This document shows, in pieces, positions 35,709 through 47,114 of a stretch of DNA of 64,000 nt. This DNA comes from Elephas maximus indicus (Eukaryota; Chordata; Mammalia; Proboscidea; Elephantidae), in the NCBI RefSeq assembly GCF_024166365.1, contig NC_064841.1:25784001-25848000 (forward strand), in the 5' to 3' direction. The notes beneath the pieces were generated by a model. That model did no database searches. It was not told where the DNA came from and worked only from the letters and a program-made list of their open reading frames with translations. The position numbers and the translations under genes were made by a program. Numbering within the stretch: the first letter of the stretch is position 1; the number at the start of each line of letters is the position of its first letter.

Positions 35709-35921
35709 CTTTGGTTGAATTGCTCCAACGGTTACCTTCAGAATAATGGGATAAAGTCAGCAGATTGACACATGAACCCCCAGCGCCGGATCCGAAAACA
35801 GTGATCCTTAAGGGGTCACCACCAAAGAATCCAATGTTTTCACTAGTCCACCTTAGAGCCTGTATGAGATCAAGAAGTCCATAGTTGCCTTTTGCAGCCT
35901 GATCCCCTGTACTTAAGAAAC
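35709..35921 (-). CDS. NLGN1: Neuroligin-1 exon with splice site B (213 bp, or 186 bp with the inner donor)
   Basis: The acceptor is 'cttcctatttttcag' with a T14 run upstream. The exon starts GT, completing Gly of the 'LGVLG' region, and reads '[20 protein letters not shown]', '[20 protein letters not shown]', '[10 protein letters not shown]', '[20 protein letters not shown]'. FGSGAGGS is the nucleophile elbow, in which the catalytic Ser of esterases is Gly, as in all neuroligins. Two donors are visible: 'AAAG|gtatta' after 35709 and 'GAAG|gtaacc' after 35736. They differ by 27 bp, the nine residues of insert B (GNRWSNSTK), which hold the N-glycosylation sequon NST. Use of the inner donor gives the form without insert B. 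The insert is known to tune neurexin binding. Confidence 0.97.
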
Positions 35922-36518
35922 CTGAAAAATAGGAAGAAAGAAAGAAAAAAAAAAAAAACATTTAGAATACCCTTTTGAGTTGACATGACTTAAATGGGCA
36001 TCAAGTTTAAATATAACTGGAGCCTGTGTTAATCAAGGTGAGTACAGTTCAAGTTCTTATGTAAAAACCGTTTTCCACCAGGATAAAATAATTTGCTTTG
36101 GGAACAACAGTAGTGACTAAAACCTTAAAAATGACGTTTATCTTCCCCAAATGCTTCCTAAGTTATCCAGGTAACAGGTAACAGGGGGAAGATAAAAGGA
36201 ATTAAAACATTCTGAAAGACCTCAAGGGAGCCGTTGAAGAGGCCAAGTTCCTTGATGGAGACATTTGGATATTATCATGGGACATATGAGAACATGTGCG
36301 TTTTGCATAAAATACAGTGTCAGTCCTCAAGTCGCTCAGGGTCTCACATGGCTGGAGTTTAAGGTGTGTGTCACAGGGTCGCAGGACTTGACGGTGTAGA
36401 GCAGGAGTACTTTTCTAGGACTTGTGAAAAGAAGTTTTATAAACCCTGATAAAATTACATGCAAAACTTTTCATGCATATGCATATGAACATTTTTATTA
36501 ATGATTAAAAAAAAAAAG

Positions 36519-36658
36519 CTCTCTGTGGAGTTGATTCTGACTCAGGGTCAACGGTTGATTTTTTTGGAAGTAGATCACCAGATTTTTTTTTCCGAGGCAC
36601 CTCTGAGTGGACTCAAAAATCCAGCCTTTTGGTTAGCAGCTGAGTGTGGTAACTGTTT
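36519..36658 (-). mobile_element. AfroSINE-related element, variant middle, 3' part eroded
   Basis: 'gctctctgtggagttgattctgactcagggtcaac' is the tail complement and 'tttggaagtagatcaccagattttttttttccgaggcacctctgagtgg' the variant middle. 'cttttggttagcagctgagtgtggtaac' is the head region. Confidence 0.82.
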
Positions 36659-37082
36659 TCATGGTCTATGATTAAGAAAGAGTCACTGCAGTAGATGTAA
36701 TTTGGGACCATATTACAGCCTAACCTTAAAATGCCAAACGGGATATTTGCTCAATTAGCAAACGCTTGTAGAGTAATTGCAGTTTTTGAAAATTTCAGGC
36801 TCATATTGTTTCTGGAATACTCAAAGCTCTCCTTTATATTGAATCTGATAATGATGTGAAGCATATGTTGAGTAATAGAGAGAATGGGGTAAAGGAGAGG
36901 TTATAAGGATCTTAACTGACAGTGTGGCAAAGAGAATTAAAAAACGAAGACGAACAGAAAAAATATTGTGGTGTAGAAGTTACGTGACTTTCTTAGCTAT
37001 GGAAATTATAGTAAAAGGAAGAGCCAAAGATATAACTTTAGTAACACTTCATTCATTTTGCTGACTTAATAGCTTTTAAACT

Positions 37083-37265
37083 GAAACCAAACCCTCTGCC
37101 TTTGGATCAATTCTGACTCATAGCAACCCCATAGGGTTGCCAAGGCTGTAAATCTTTACAGAAGAGGACTGCCATATCTTTCTCCTGTAGAGTGGCTGAT
37201 GGGTTTGAACTGCTGACCTTTCAGTTAGCAGCCTAGCACTTTAACCACTGTGTCACCAGGGCTCT
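37083..37265 (-). mobile_element. AfroSINE, long type
   Basis: From 'gaaaccaaaccctctgcctttggatcaattctgactc' through the long-type middle 'tgtaaatctttacagaagaggactgccatatctttctcctg' to the head complement 'gcactttaaccactgtgtcaccagggctc'. Confidence 0.92.
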
Positions 37266-38585
37266 TAAAAAGCTTTCACAGTGTGTCAATTATAACTTGT
37301 AAAATAAAACTCTACTCCCTATTCCTGCATTGATATAAATGAAAAAGTAAAAAATATTTCATAAAGTATTTATACGAACTCTTTGTATATTTTGCAGAAA
37401 ATGTTTAGAGATTTTACATGTAAATTGGTAAATTATACTCAGGGAGGTAATTTCGAATCTCAAAATATTTACAGAGCTAATTAAAAAAAAAAAAATTCAG
37501 ATTTGTTCTCTTATTGCAGACCTGCTGTAGAAAATCAACGTAACTGGTCAATGTTTTCGATAAAAATCATTTTATTCAATTTGATATATACCTCCTTTTT
37601 AAATAAAATAATCTAGAAAGTCAGTTACGTTTGTGAAAACCAGACTGTGATAACAGTAGCTATCAAATGAATAAATAAATCTATAACCAAAATGAATATG
37701 TTTAGGATTATTCTAGATTATTCGAGCAGCAACAGATGAAGATAAACATTCTCCTGAATAAGCTTCTGAAATACAAAGAAATTAAAATGGTCAGAAATTT
37801 TATTCTTACAAGAATAAAAATTCTAAAAATCAAAAATACAATCTCTAGTTCATTTTCGTGTGTGTTTTTATGTATATAACCATGGAAATACTAAATTATC
37901 CTTGCAATTGAAGTTAAATTAAAAAAAGAAATAGGTTCCAAATAAACATATCTTTCTGGTTACACCCATTATTTTTTATTAAATCTGCATAAAAATTTAA
38001 GGAAGTATTTATGGTGTCTCCTTACATAGAAGCATTTTCATATAAACAAAATTCATGTAAATGAGAACACAATAAAATACAAAACAGAAAATGTCGTAGA
38101 GAATTCTTTTAACTTTGTTATTGAGTTTTGCTGTAAGAAAGAAAAATTAATTTATATCCTGAAGGATTCTGTTACAAATATTTTGATCTATAAAGACAGA
38201 CTGATGGCATTGTAATATAATTTTCTTAAAATACTGTCTTGACACAATTTGGAGGCTCTCATTGGAGGCCTGTTGGCTCCCCTTCCTGAGCAGCTGCTTA
38301 AGTCCACTCTCCAACCACTACCCTTATTGGGAGCTGTGAGTATAATGAACTTAGTTACTTTTCATGGCTTCCCTGACTACTCTTTCCCACACTACACCTG
38401 ACTTACCATCCCACAAATTCGTTACAGTGTGCATGAACCCTGAAAACCACATTATGGGAGGATTACTGTGCGTTCGATAGAAAGGAATGTTGAAGGATGA
38501 AGGAGGTATGAGTGCGAGTGTGAGTATGTGTGTGTCTGAGAGAGAATGAATGAGGGAATGAGAACACTTTGTATGTCACCAATTC
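37266..38585. other. Intron stretch, nothing recognised
   Basis: AT-rich unique-looking sequence. A GTGTGAGT-type run lies near 38505-38540. No gene or named repeat is seen. Confidence 0.4.
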
Positions 38586-39101
38586 TGTCTTAGTCATCTA
38601 GAGCTGCTATAAAAGAAATACCACAAGTGGATGGCTTTAACAAAGAGAATTTTATTTTCTCACAGTCTAGGAGACTAGAAGTCCAAATTCAGGGTGTTAG
38701 CTCCAGGGCAAGTCTTTCTTTCTCTCTTGGCTCTGGAGGAAGGTCTTTCTTGTCAATCTTCCCCTGGACTAGGAGCTTCTCTGCTCAGGAACCCCATGCC
38801 TAAAGGACACCCTCTGCTCCCTGTGCTTCTTTCTTGGTGGTATGAGGTCACGGACTCTGCTTGCTTCCCTTTCCTTTTATCCCTTGTAAGATAAAAGGTG
38901 GCGCAGGCCACACCCCAGGGAAACTTCCTTTACTTTGCTTCAGTGACGTGGTGACCTTCGTAAGGGTGTTACAATCCCACCCTAATCCTCTTTAAAATAA
39001 AATTACAATCACAAAAAGAGGACAACCACACAGTACTGGGAATCATGGCCCAGCCAAATTGATAAACACATTTTTGGAGGGACATAATTTAGTCCACGAC
39101 A
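38586..39101 (-). mobile_element. MaLR-like solo LTR
   Basis: On the minus strand it starts 'tgtcgtggactaaattatgtccctcc' and ends '...cacttgtggtatttcttttatagcagctctagatgactaagaca', the TG...CA frame and end motifs of MLT1/MST type LTRs. 'gagaattttattttctcacagtctaggagactagaagtcc' lies near its 3' end. It is about 516 bp. No internal viral genes are present. Confidence 0.68.
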
Positions 39102-39695
39102 AATATATTCAGATAGAAATGTGATTTCTAGATACAGCTTATGCCACTCAGCCAAAACCTAGGATTTTTTAATTCCTCTTTAAATAATATTGAATTTTCT
39201 ATATAAAATTGACTTACTAACTGATAGAATAATCATAATTCAATGTGTGACATGTGGAGAACGATAGTAATGAAATAATTATCTTTGCATTAACTGAAGA
39301 GTATCACCTCTATAATTCTAGTGTTAGCAACACCATTTTAACTGTTGTAGTAGATTTGGTCAAATAGTTTTGTGTTAATATAACAATACCACAAAAACAT
39401 ATCAATTCTCTGATGAATAACCTCTCCTGTATATATAGCTTGAAGAAATCCTATAATGTTTTCAAGAAAAAAGCTTTAGACAAAATCAATTCAATTCCAA
39501 AATTGCACTTTTACATCATAGCATGGAATAGATGAGATCATCAGGTAAAATTAGTTATGTTTTAGGCTTGGAACGTCCAATGTTATTTTGTCAAGCTTCA
39601 TTTTTACACTTTAGTACTAAATTTCCATCACTCTTAATTTCTATCATATGTTCATATATATGTCATATACTTATAATACATGTACATGCATATAT
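39102..39695. other. Intron stretch, nothing recognised
   Basis: AT-rich sequence between the LTR and a SINE. Nothing could be assigned. Confidence 0.4.
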
Positions 39696-39860
39696 CCAAA
39701 AAAGGCCAAACCCAGTGCCGTCGAGTCAATTCTGACTCATAGCAACACTATAGGACAGAGTAGAACTGCCCCATAGAGTTTCCAAGGAGTGCCTGGTAGA
39801 TTCGAACTGCCGACCTTTGATTAGCAGCCGTAGCACTTAACCACTACGCCACCAGGGTTC
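39696..39860 (-). mobile_element. AfroSINE, short type, little diverged
   Basis: 'aaaggccaaacccagtgccgtcgagtcaattctgactcatagcaac' to 'agcacttaaccactacgccaccagggttc'. Most positions match the pattern seen in the majority of copies. Confidence 0.93.
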
Positions 39861-40270
39861 AGATACATCTATATATACACATACATAGGTATTTCAACTG
39901 ATCATTAGAGTGAATTTATAGAGTGACTTTGAGTTTAATGTTAGGAAAAGTTAATAGATATCTGCTGTCTTTATCTAGGGCAGCCAGCAAATCAAATTAT
40001 ATCTCTTCAGACCTGGTAAAGTGATGCCACATGCTTGCATGACTTCTTTGGTTCCTGATGCTATATTCAAACAATAGGCTGTAGCTCAGCTAAGGGCACA
40101 AAATGGGGACAGGTAAATAGAAACACAGTTTGCTAATTACCCAGGTGATGTCCATTGACAATACTCTTTTTTAATTGACTTGTAATACTACATCCTTAAC
40201 AAAAGAATCATTTCAGATCATTCTAGTTGGAACTTTACCTTGAACTGCACCAACTATAGTTCAGCCATTC

Positions 40271-40421
40271 AAAACCAAAACCAAACCTGCTGCCTTGGAG
40301 TTCGTTCTGACTCATAGTGACCCTGAACTGTCCCATAGGGTTTCCACTGAGCAGCTGGTGGATTCGAACTGCCGGTCTTTTGGTTAGCATCCGAGCTCTT
40401 AACCACTGTGCTGCCAGGGTC
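40271..40421 (-). mobile_element. AfroSINE, first of a same-site pair
   Basis: Short type with a small internal deletion ('gaccctgaactgtcccat'). Preceded by GTTCAGCCATTC and followed by CCAATCCAGTCATC, related versions of one target. Confidence 0.9.
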
Positions 40422-40432
40422 CAATCCAGTCA

Positions 40433-40584
40433 TCCCGTTGCTGTTGAGTCAACACAGACTCATAGCAGCCCTATAGGATAGAGTAGGACTTCCCCATAGT
40501 GTTTCCAAGGAGTACCTGGCGGATTCGAACTGCTGAGCTTTTGGTTAGCAGCTGTAACTCTTAACCACTAACCAACAGGGTTTC
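40433..40584 (-). mobile_element. AfroSINE, second of a same-site pair
   Basis: Short type, same orientation as its neighbour. TCCAATCCAGTC (40420-40431) and TCCAATCCAGCC (40583-40594) flank it as a target duplication. Confidence 0.9.
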
Positions 40585-40682
40585 CAATCCAGCCTTAAAA
40601 AAAAAAAAGAACTAAATTTTGCAGAAACCTGAAAGTGCTGCTTTGGGGAAGAGGGTTTTCTCCTTAATGTCATTAAATCCAG

Positions 40683-40810
40683 GGGAGAAAGATGTGGCAG
40701 TCTGCTTCCATAAAGATTTACAGCCTTGGAAACCCTACGGGGCAGTTATACTCTGTCCTCTAGGGTCGTTATGAGTCAGAATTGACTGGACGTCAATGGG
40801 TTTGGTTTTG
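40683..40810 (+). mobile_element. AfroSINE, long type, 5'-truncated
   Basis: Starts inside the long-type middle ('gggagaaagatgtggcagtctgcttccataaagatttacagcc') and runs to 'gtcaatgggtttggttttg'. The tRNA-like head is absent. Confidence 0.9.
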
Positions 40811-40879
40811 CCTTGGTCATTAAATAATTCTTAACAGTTTGTTGGTTTAATGTTTATTTGTAAGCTCCTACACTGTTTG

Positions 40880-41055
40880 GTCGGGTGGTGCAGTGGTTAA
40901 GAGTGGTTAAGAGCTAACCAGTGCTAACCAACAGTTTGGCAGTTGAATTCCACCAGCTGCTCCTTGGAAACCATATGGGCCAGTTCTGCTCTGTCCTACA
41001 GGGTTGCTATGTGTCCGAATCGACTTGACGGCAACAGGTTTGGTTTTGGTTTGGT
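40880..41055 (+). mobile_element. AfroSINE, first of a same-site plus-strand series
   Basis: Short type with an internal repeat in the head ('cagtggttaagagtggttaagagc', an 11-bp duplication near the A box). Flanked by TACACTGTTTG (40869-40879) and TATACTGTTTG (41056-41066). Confidence 0.92.
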
Positions 41056-41066
41056 TATACTGTTTG

Positions 41067-41258
41067 ACAGGAGCCCTGGTAGCACAGAGGTTAAGAAGCT
41101 TGACTGCTAACTGAAAGATCGGTGGTTTTGTAAACCACCAGCAACTACTCGGGGGGATAGATGTGGCAGTCTGCTTCCTCAGAGATTTATAGCTTTGCAA
41201 ACCCTATGGGGTCTCTATGAATTGGAGTCGACTTAATGGCAGTGGGTTTGGGTTTTTT
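41067..41258 (+). mobile_element. AfroSINE, second of a same-site plus-strand series (long type)
   Basis: 'aggagccctggtagcacagaggttaag' to 'ggcagtgggtttgggtttttt'. It carries a partial deletion of the 'ggggcagttctactctgtcc' segment. Preceded by TATACTGTTTGAC and followed by CTACCATTTGATG, a drifted copy of the same site. Confidence 0.9.
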
Positions 41259-41271
41259 CTACCATTTGATG

Positions 41272-41390
41272 TGGGAGAAAGATGTGGAAATCTGCTTGCA
41301 TAAAGATTTAAAACTTTGGAAATCCTATGGGGTAGTTCTACTCTGTCCTATAGGGTCACTATGAGTCGGAATCGTCTGGAGAGCAACTGA
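41272..41390 (+). mobile_element. AfroSINE, third of a same-site plus-strand series (5'-truncated)
   Basis: Starts in the long-type middle ('gtgggagaaagatgtggaaatctgcttgc') and ends 'gtcggaatcgtctggagagcaactg'. It is followed by AATACTGTTTTACT, again like the site preceding the series. Confidence 0.88.
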
Positions 41391-42919
41391 ATACTGTTTT
41401 ACTAATTGATGTAATTGATGTAGTAACACACTGCACTCAGTTTTTGTATTATAGAACACTAAAGACAATAAAAGCAAACCCTTTTCCTTTTTGGAGATGC
41501 AAGCAGAATTTTCCACAAAAATAGTCAACTATTTACTTGATTCATCAATATAAAACCTTAAAAACATAACTGCTTTTAAACTTAAGACTGACTTTCAAAA
41601 TTCATAATTACAGTTAAGCTAAGAATTACTTCACTAATCCATGTATTGACCGCAATTGTCATTAAATTGTCTGGAGAGAACTTATTTAATATCATTTCTC
41701 TCACCTTAAAATGATCTCCAACTGTTGTGCCTACATGGAACTCAATTTTACTGATCTGATTAAATTTATTGAGCAGGCTTAGCCTCAATTTGATGTTTAC
41801 CTGATCTAACAACTAGGATTACTTTCATGTGTTAGAGAAAACCAAGCAATTGAACACGGGCCTCAAGTCCTTGGAATAGAAAAATCGGATCAGGCCTAAA
41901 ATAAATTGGGCAAGGGGAAAAGAAATAAAAACAGATAATTACTGCTGGCAAAGTATTTGCTCAGGCTACTGAGATGCACCTCACACAGCTCTCATAGGCA
42001 CCTTTCTAAGGCTTATGGGAGGAGCTAAGTTAAATGATCTGGCAACAACAGCCCAACAACTTATTCGTTGGCCAACTCTGTACTCAAATCTCTTGCAACA
42101 CAATCTTACACGCAATATCTTTGAAATGTAAAACAAAATGGAAACAGGGTACTTCTTGGTAGAAAAAAAAAAATCTGAACGGATTCGGGGAGGAACTTGG
42201 AATGAGGAAATAATCAGTCTGTTTATATTTGAGATGATATCTAGAATGTCAGAAATTTAAGATGTCAGTGATTCTGTACTGTAAATGTGATTTCCTTTGG
42301 GGGCAGGGAGCAGATTTAAATATCTATGTGTGTCATTTTTGGAAACATTAAATTTAATATATTTTTAGAGTCCATATTATGTATGCAGGCTATAAAGAAA
42401 TAGGAAAGAAATTCGCAGTGTTTATCAGTGCTGTTGCCTGGATACAGATGACTGCGGTTGGCTTTTTGAGTCAAATTGATAAGTACTTCAAAATAGAGAA
42501 CATACTGAGCATTAAAGAGCCATCCTTGAAAACATGAGTCTTTGAATGATAGTGAGGCATCATTCTAGTGACTTGGGAATATGGATCAGAAAAATAGCTC
42601 ATTAAGGATTTTGCATCTTAAAAATAAAAGGATTTAAAACTGTGGATTAAAAACCTCAAATCCTCCCCGCTGAAAATCCAACTGGAAATCCCATGTGCTA
42701 ACTCTCCGGATCTTCTCAGTTGCCAAGTCCAATCAGTTCTGCATTCTGTCCATTTCCTGCTTTCTGCTTCATGTCAGTTACTTACATACTCTGTCTTTGT
42801 AGACTAGTGAAGTCCTCATTACTAGTCATTCATTCATCCTTCAAATCCAACAAACATGTCTACCTTCTATTTTGTCACTGGCTTCACTTTTGAAAAATAA
42901 TCTTCTCTAATGGGGTACA
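41391..42919. other. Intron stretch, nothing recognised
   Basis: No gene or clear repeat. Open frames here have no known motif. Confidence 0.4.
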
Positions 42920-43123
42920 AGGAGTCCTGGTGGTGCAAGGTTTAAGTGCTCAGTGGCTAACCGAAAGGTTGGCAGTTCAAACTCACTGACCTGCTGTGTG
43001 GGAGAAAGACCCGGTGATCTGCTCCTGTAAAGATTACTGCCTAGAAAACCCCATGGGGCAGTTCTACTCTGTCATACGGAGTTGATATGAGTCATAATTG
43101 ACTCAGTGGCACCCAATAACAAC
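42920..43123 (+). mobile_element. AfroSINE, long type, with clear target duplication
   Basis: Head 'aggagtcctggtggtgcaagg', B box 'gttcaaactc', middle 'gagaaagacccggtgatctgctcctgtaaagattactgcc' and tail 'gactcagtggcacccaataacaac'. AATGGGGTACA at 42909-42919 and 43124-43134 is an exact 11-bp duplication. Confidence 0.94.
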
Positions 43124-43554
43124 AATGGGGTACACTGCTATATCAAAATAACATCCACATGTTAAGACATGTCTGATTAGTTTCCCTTTACTTCTCTTTG
43201 AGTCAAGATTGTTTAAAATATGATGATTTAAAATCCCCCAAATTGGACAATTTGGGGTCTAGCAGGGGAAAGGACAGGCATAACACCATTCAATTACCCA
43301 TCAACTCTAGCTAGCTTCCTTGCTGTTGTATTCTCTTGAGAGCTCCTGTCTAAATTCTTTGCAGAAAGCGACAAAGGAGAAGTAAAAAACTATTTCTTTT
43401 TTGTATGTAGGCTCTGCAAAAATAATGGCTCCGAAATGAGTCTGATGTTTTAACATGAAACTAAATTTTTTGTATTTCCAAAATTGTATATTTTGGTGGA
43501 TTTGTTTCTTAAAATTAATTCATTTTGAGATTATTTGCTCATTAATTTTTCATC

Positions 43555-43720
43555 AACCCTGGTGATGTAGTGGTTAAGAGTTTGGCTGCTAACCAAAGGT
43601 CAAGGTCAGCAGCTGAAATCCACCACCTGCTCCTTGGAAACCCTATGGGGCAGTTCTACTCTGTCCTACAGGGTCAGTATGATTCGGAACTGATTGGATG
43701 GCACCTGACAGCAACAACAA
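43555..43720 (+). mobile_element. AfroSINE, short type
   Basis: 'aaccctggtgatgtagtggttaagag' to 'gattggatggcacctgacagcaacaac'. It has the RTE-like end (cacctgacagcaacaacaa) rather than the GGGTTTGG end. Confidence 0.92.
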
Positions 43721-45017
43721 TTTCTTATCTTTGAGAAAAGCCAACAGAGTTACGGGGCTAGGCTTCTGACTCCTGACAGCTGGATCTGGAAGCATTTAAT
43801 GGGAAGGAAGTTGACTGCTTCCGGATGCCTGGAAAGAAAGCACCTGTGTGTTTTTCTTTGTTTCTCAGTTTCCTAAGTCCCCATATTTCCCTATCCCCAA
43901 GGAAAATGAGTGAAATTCATCCTCTTATTAAATTAAATCTTAACATTTTGTGCCTCTCTCCCCCTAATAAGGTTAAAATACTGATTTTAACCAGATTTCT
44001 TCCGAATGTAGATGGTGACAGGGAGAAAATAGACCGTGATTTGGTTTGCTCTGAATCATGTATGCCATTCTCATTTCAAGAATGGCCCAAGATACTGGCG
44101 AAAAGGTAAGGTAACCCCCAGATCCAGCTCCCATGGTCATCTCCTCTACTTGGCGCTCCAACACCCAAGCCTGCTAGTGTTCACAGGTCTCCGTCTGCTT
44201 GTCAAGAAAAGTTTAACCAGCCTCTCCTGATTTGGTTATTTTGTAATTCTTATCCTTTTCAATCTGGGCAACAAACTGGGTATCAAAACTGACAATATCT
44301 TATGTTTTATGAATAACTGCTCTCACAAAGAAGTGAAAAAAGGAAAAATCTCCCCTTTAAAGGGGCTACTTGAGAGAAAAGAAATCACATTGTTCCTATA
44401 TAGTTTTTTCTCATTATGCAGGAATGTATCTAGGGATTTGAATGCATAGTTTGTTTCAAAGCATGACTCTGAGGAGCTGTAATGGCTACTACATAAGAAA
44501 AGTCTTTAGGGATGCCAAGAACTACAAAAAATCTATAAATTTCTAACTTTTTAATGTTTATTTCTGTCTTTCTTATGAGCTCCCATTGTAACCTGGGTGT
44601 GTGTACTGACTTTGTAATGTATTTATGATTTGTTCATCTTTTTATTCTTCTGTAGTCTGGGAGATTCATCATACGTGACCCCAAATGGCCATTCTGTACA
44701 TGTTTTTTGAATGAAGCAAAACAGTAATATCTATTTATCATTTTTTTTGTTACCATATGGAGACCAACAATGAAACCTTCTAAATGAAATGGGTCTATGT
44801 GTCTCCCTTTGATGGCAGCAGTGAAGTAGGGACTTGAGATACAGCCAGTTTTATGGGGAAAGTGCTCTAAGACATAATGTGGGTGGCTGTAGCTTAAAAG
44901 GGAGAACAATAGGAACTTTCTGGGAAAAGAAGAGGACACATGGACTAGCAGGCATAGCCTAGAATATTGGCCTAAATATATAAAGTTTGAGAGGCATTTG
45001 AGATTCCCCCAATATTT
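43721..45017. other. Intron stretch, nothing recognised
   Basis: The open frames in both directions around 43825-44230 and 44634-45107 have no known motifs and partly overlap a SINE, so I do not call genes here. Confidence 0.4.
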
Positions 45018-45222
45018 GTTGTTTGGTGTCAAGTCAATTTCAAGGCATAGTGATCCCACGCTACAGAGTAGAGCTGCCCATAGGGTTTCCAAGGCTGTAA
45101 TCTTCACAGAAGTAGATTATAGGTCTTTATTCCAGGGAGCCGGTGGGTTTGAACCACAAACCTTTTGGTTAGCAATTGAGTGCTTAACCGTTGTGCCCTT
45201 GTGCCACCAGAGCTCCTTCACT
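45018..45222 (-). mobile_element. AfroSINE, long type
   Basis: 'ttgtttggtgtcaagtcaatttcaaggcatag' to 'accgttgtgcccttgtgccaccagagctcc', with a small repeat 'gtgcccttgtgcc' in the head. CAATATTT at 45010-45017 and 45223-45230 is a probable target duplication. Confidence 0.9.
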
Positions 45223-45821
45223 CAATATTTAGTATTGTCAAAAAGAACACCAGATAGCACAACTTGAGTGTATAAGCAAACTACTGTGTTATAAAGTCTC
45301 TCCTTCTGAGACCAGTTTCCTAATTTGTTGTTGTTTTTGTTAGGTGCCATCGAGTCTGTTCCAAATTATAGCAACCCTATGTACAACAGAATGAAACATT
45401 GCCCGGTCCTATGCCATCCTCACAATTGTTGCCATTCTTGAACACATCATTGCAGGCGCTGTGTCAATCCATCTTGTTGATGGCCTTTCTCTTTTTAGCT
45501 GAGTGTCTACTTTCCCAAGCATAACGTCTTTCTACAGGGACTGGTCCCTCCTGGTAACACTTCCGAAGTATGTGAGACAAAGTCTTACCATCAGTTCTTC
45601 TAAGGAGCATTCTGGTTGTACTTCTTATGAGACAGATTTGTTTGTTTTCCTGGAAGCCCATGGTATATTCACTATTCTTTGCCAATGACATAATTCAAAG
45701 GCATCAATTCTTCTTCAGTCTTCCTTATTCCTTGTCCAGCTTTCAAATGCATATGAGACTATTGAAAACTCCATGGCTTAGGTCAGGCGCACCTTAGTCT
45801 AAAAAGTGATATCTTTGCTCT

Positions 45822-46070
45822 TTATCGTTTTAAGGGGGTTTTTGCAGCAGATTTGCTCAGTGCAATGTGTCCTTTGATTTCTTGACTACTGAGTCCATGG
45901 GCATTGATTGTAGATCCAAGTAAAATGAAATCTTTCACAACTTCAATATTTTCTCTGTTTATCATGATGTTGCTTACTGGTCCAGTTGTGAGGATTTGGG
46001 TTTTCTTTACGTTAAGGTGTAATCTATATTGAAGACTGTAGTCTTTGATCTTCATCAGTAAATGCTTCAA
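45822..46070 (-). pseudogene. Reverse transcriptase C-terminal remnant of RTE copy 4
   Basis: Minus-strand open stretch with 'MKIKDYSLQYRLHLNVKKTQ', 'VVKDFILLGSTINAHGLSSQ' and 'GHIALSKSAAKT', collinear with copies 1-3. It sits just downstream of the altered YADD box and is not functional. Confidence 0.8.
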
Positions 46071-46811
46071 GTCCTCTTAACTTTCAGCAAGCAAGATTGT
46101 GTCATCTGCATCTCCCAAGTTGTTAATGAATTTTCCACCAATCCTGATGCCACATTCTTCTTAATATAGTCCAGCTTCTTGAAATTATTTGCTCAGGATA
46201 CAAATTGAATAAATACAGTGAAAGGATACAACGCTGACACACACCTTTCCTGATTTTAAAACACAGTGTCCCCTATTCTATTTGAATGCCTGCCTCTTGG
46301 TATATGTACAGGTTTCACCTGAGCACAATTAAGTGTTCTGGAATTCCCATTCTTCACAATGTTATCCACAGTTTGTTATGATCCACAAGGTAAAATTCCT
46401 TTGCATAGTCAATAAAATACAGGTAAACATCTTTCTGGTATTCTTTGCTTTTAGCCAAAATCCATCTGACGTCAGTAATGACTGCAGCCACTTTTGAATG
46501 ATCTTTAGCAAAATTTTACTTGTGTGTTATAATTACTATATTACTTGTGTGTCTTTTCTTTCTCTCCTGTCTTTCTTCATGTATGATGTCCTTCATGTCA
46601 TTCCACAACTAGTCTAGTCTTCAGTCATTAGTTTTCAATGAGTTAAATCTATTCTTGAGGTGGTCTCTAAATTCAGATGGGATATACTCAAGATCATACT
46701 TTGGCTCTTGTGGACTTGTTCTAATTTTCTTCAACTTCAGCTTGAACTTGCATACAAGCAATTGACGATCTGTTCCACAATCAGCACTTGGCCTTGTTCT
46801 GACTAATGATG

Positions 46812-47114
46812 TCAAGTTTTTCCATTGTCTCTTTGCAGAGAAGTAGTCAACTTGATTACTGTGTATTTCATCTGGTGAGGTCCATGTGTATAGTTGTCAT
46901 TTATGTTGGTGAAAAAGATACTTGCAATGAAGAAGTCATAGGTCTTGCAAAATTCTATCATGAGATCTCCAGCATTGTTTCTATCACCAAGGCTATATTT
47001 TCCAACTATTGTTCCTTCTTCTTTGTTTCCAACTTTCACATTCCAATCACCAGTAATTTTCAGTGTATCTTGATTGCATGTTTGATCAATTTCAGGCTGT
47101 ATAAAAATCTTCAA
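46812..47114 (-). pseudogene. AP-endonuclease remnant of RTE copy 4
   Basis: A 100-residue minus-strand stretch with 'EIDQTCNQDTLKITGDWNVK', 'GDRNNAGDLMIEFCKTYDFF' and 'INDNYTHGPHQMKYT'. The GDWN motif destroyed in copy 3 is intact here. The upstream part of the domain lies in another frame at about 47120-47400. Confidence 0.8.

Noticed and set aside
40907-41200. 97-residue minus-strand open frame
   Set aside because: It lies wholly within two SINEs of the same-site series.
44634-45107. 157-residue minus-strand open frame
   Set aside because: It is the longest non-neuroligin frame outside repeats, but it has no known domain and runs into a SINE at 45018-45107.
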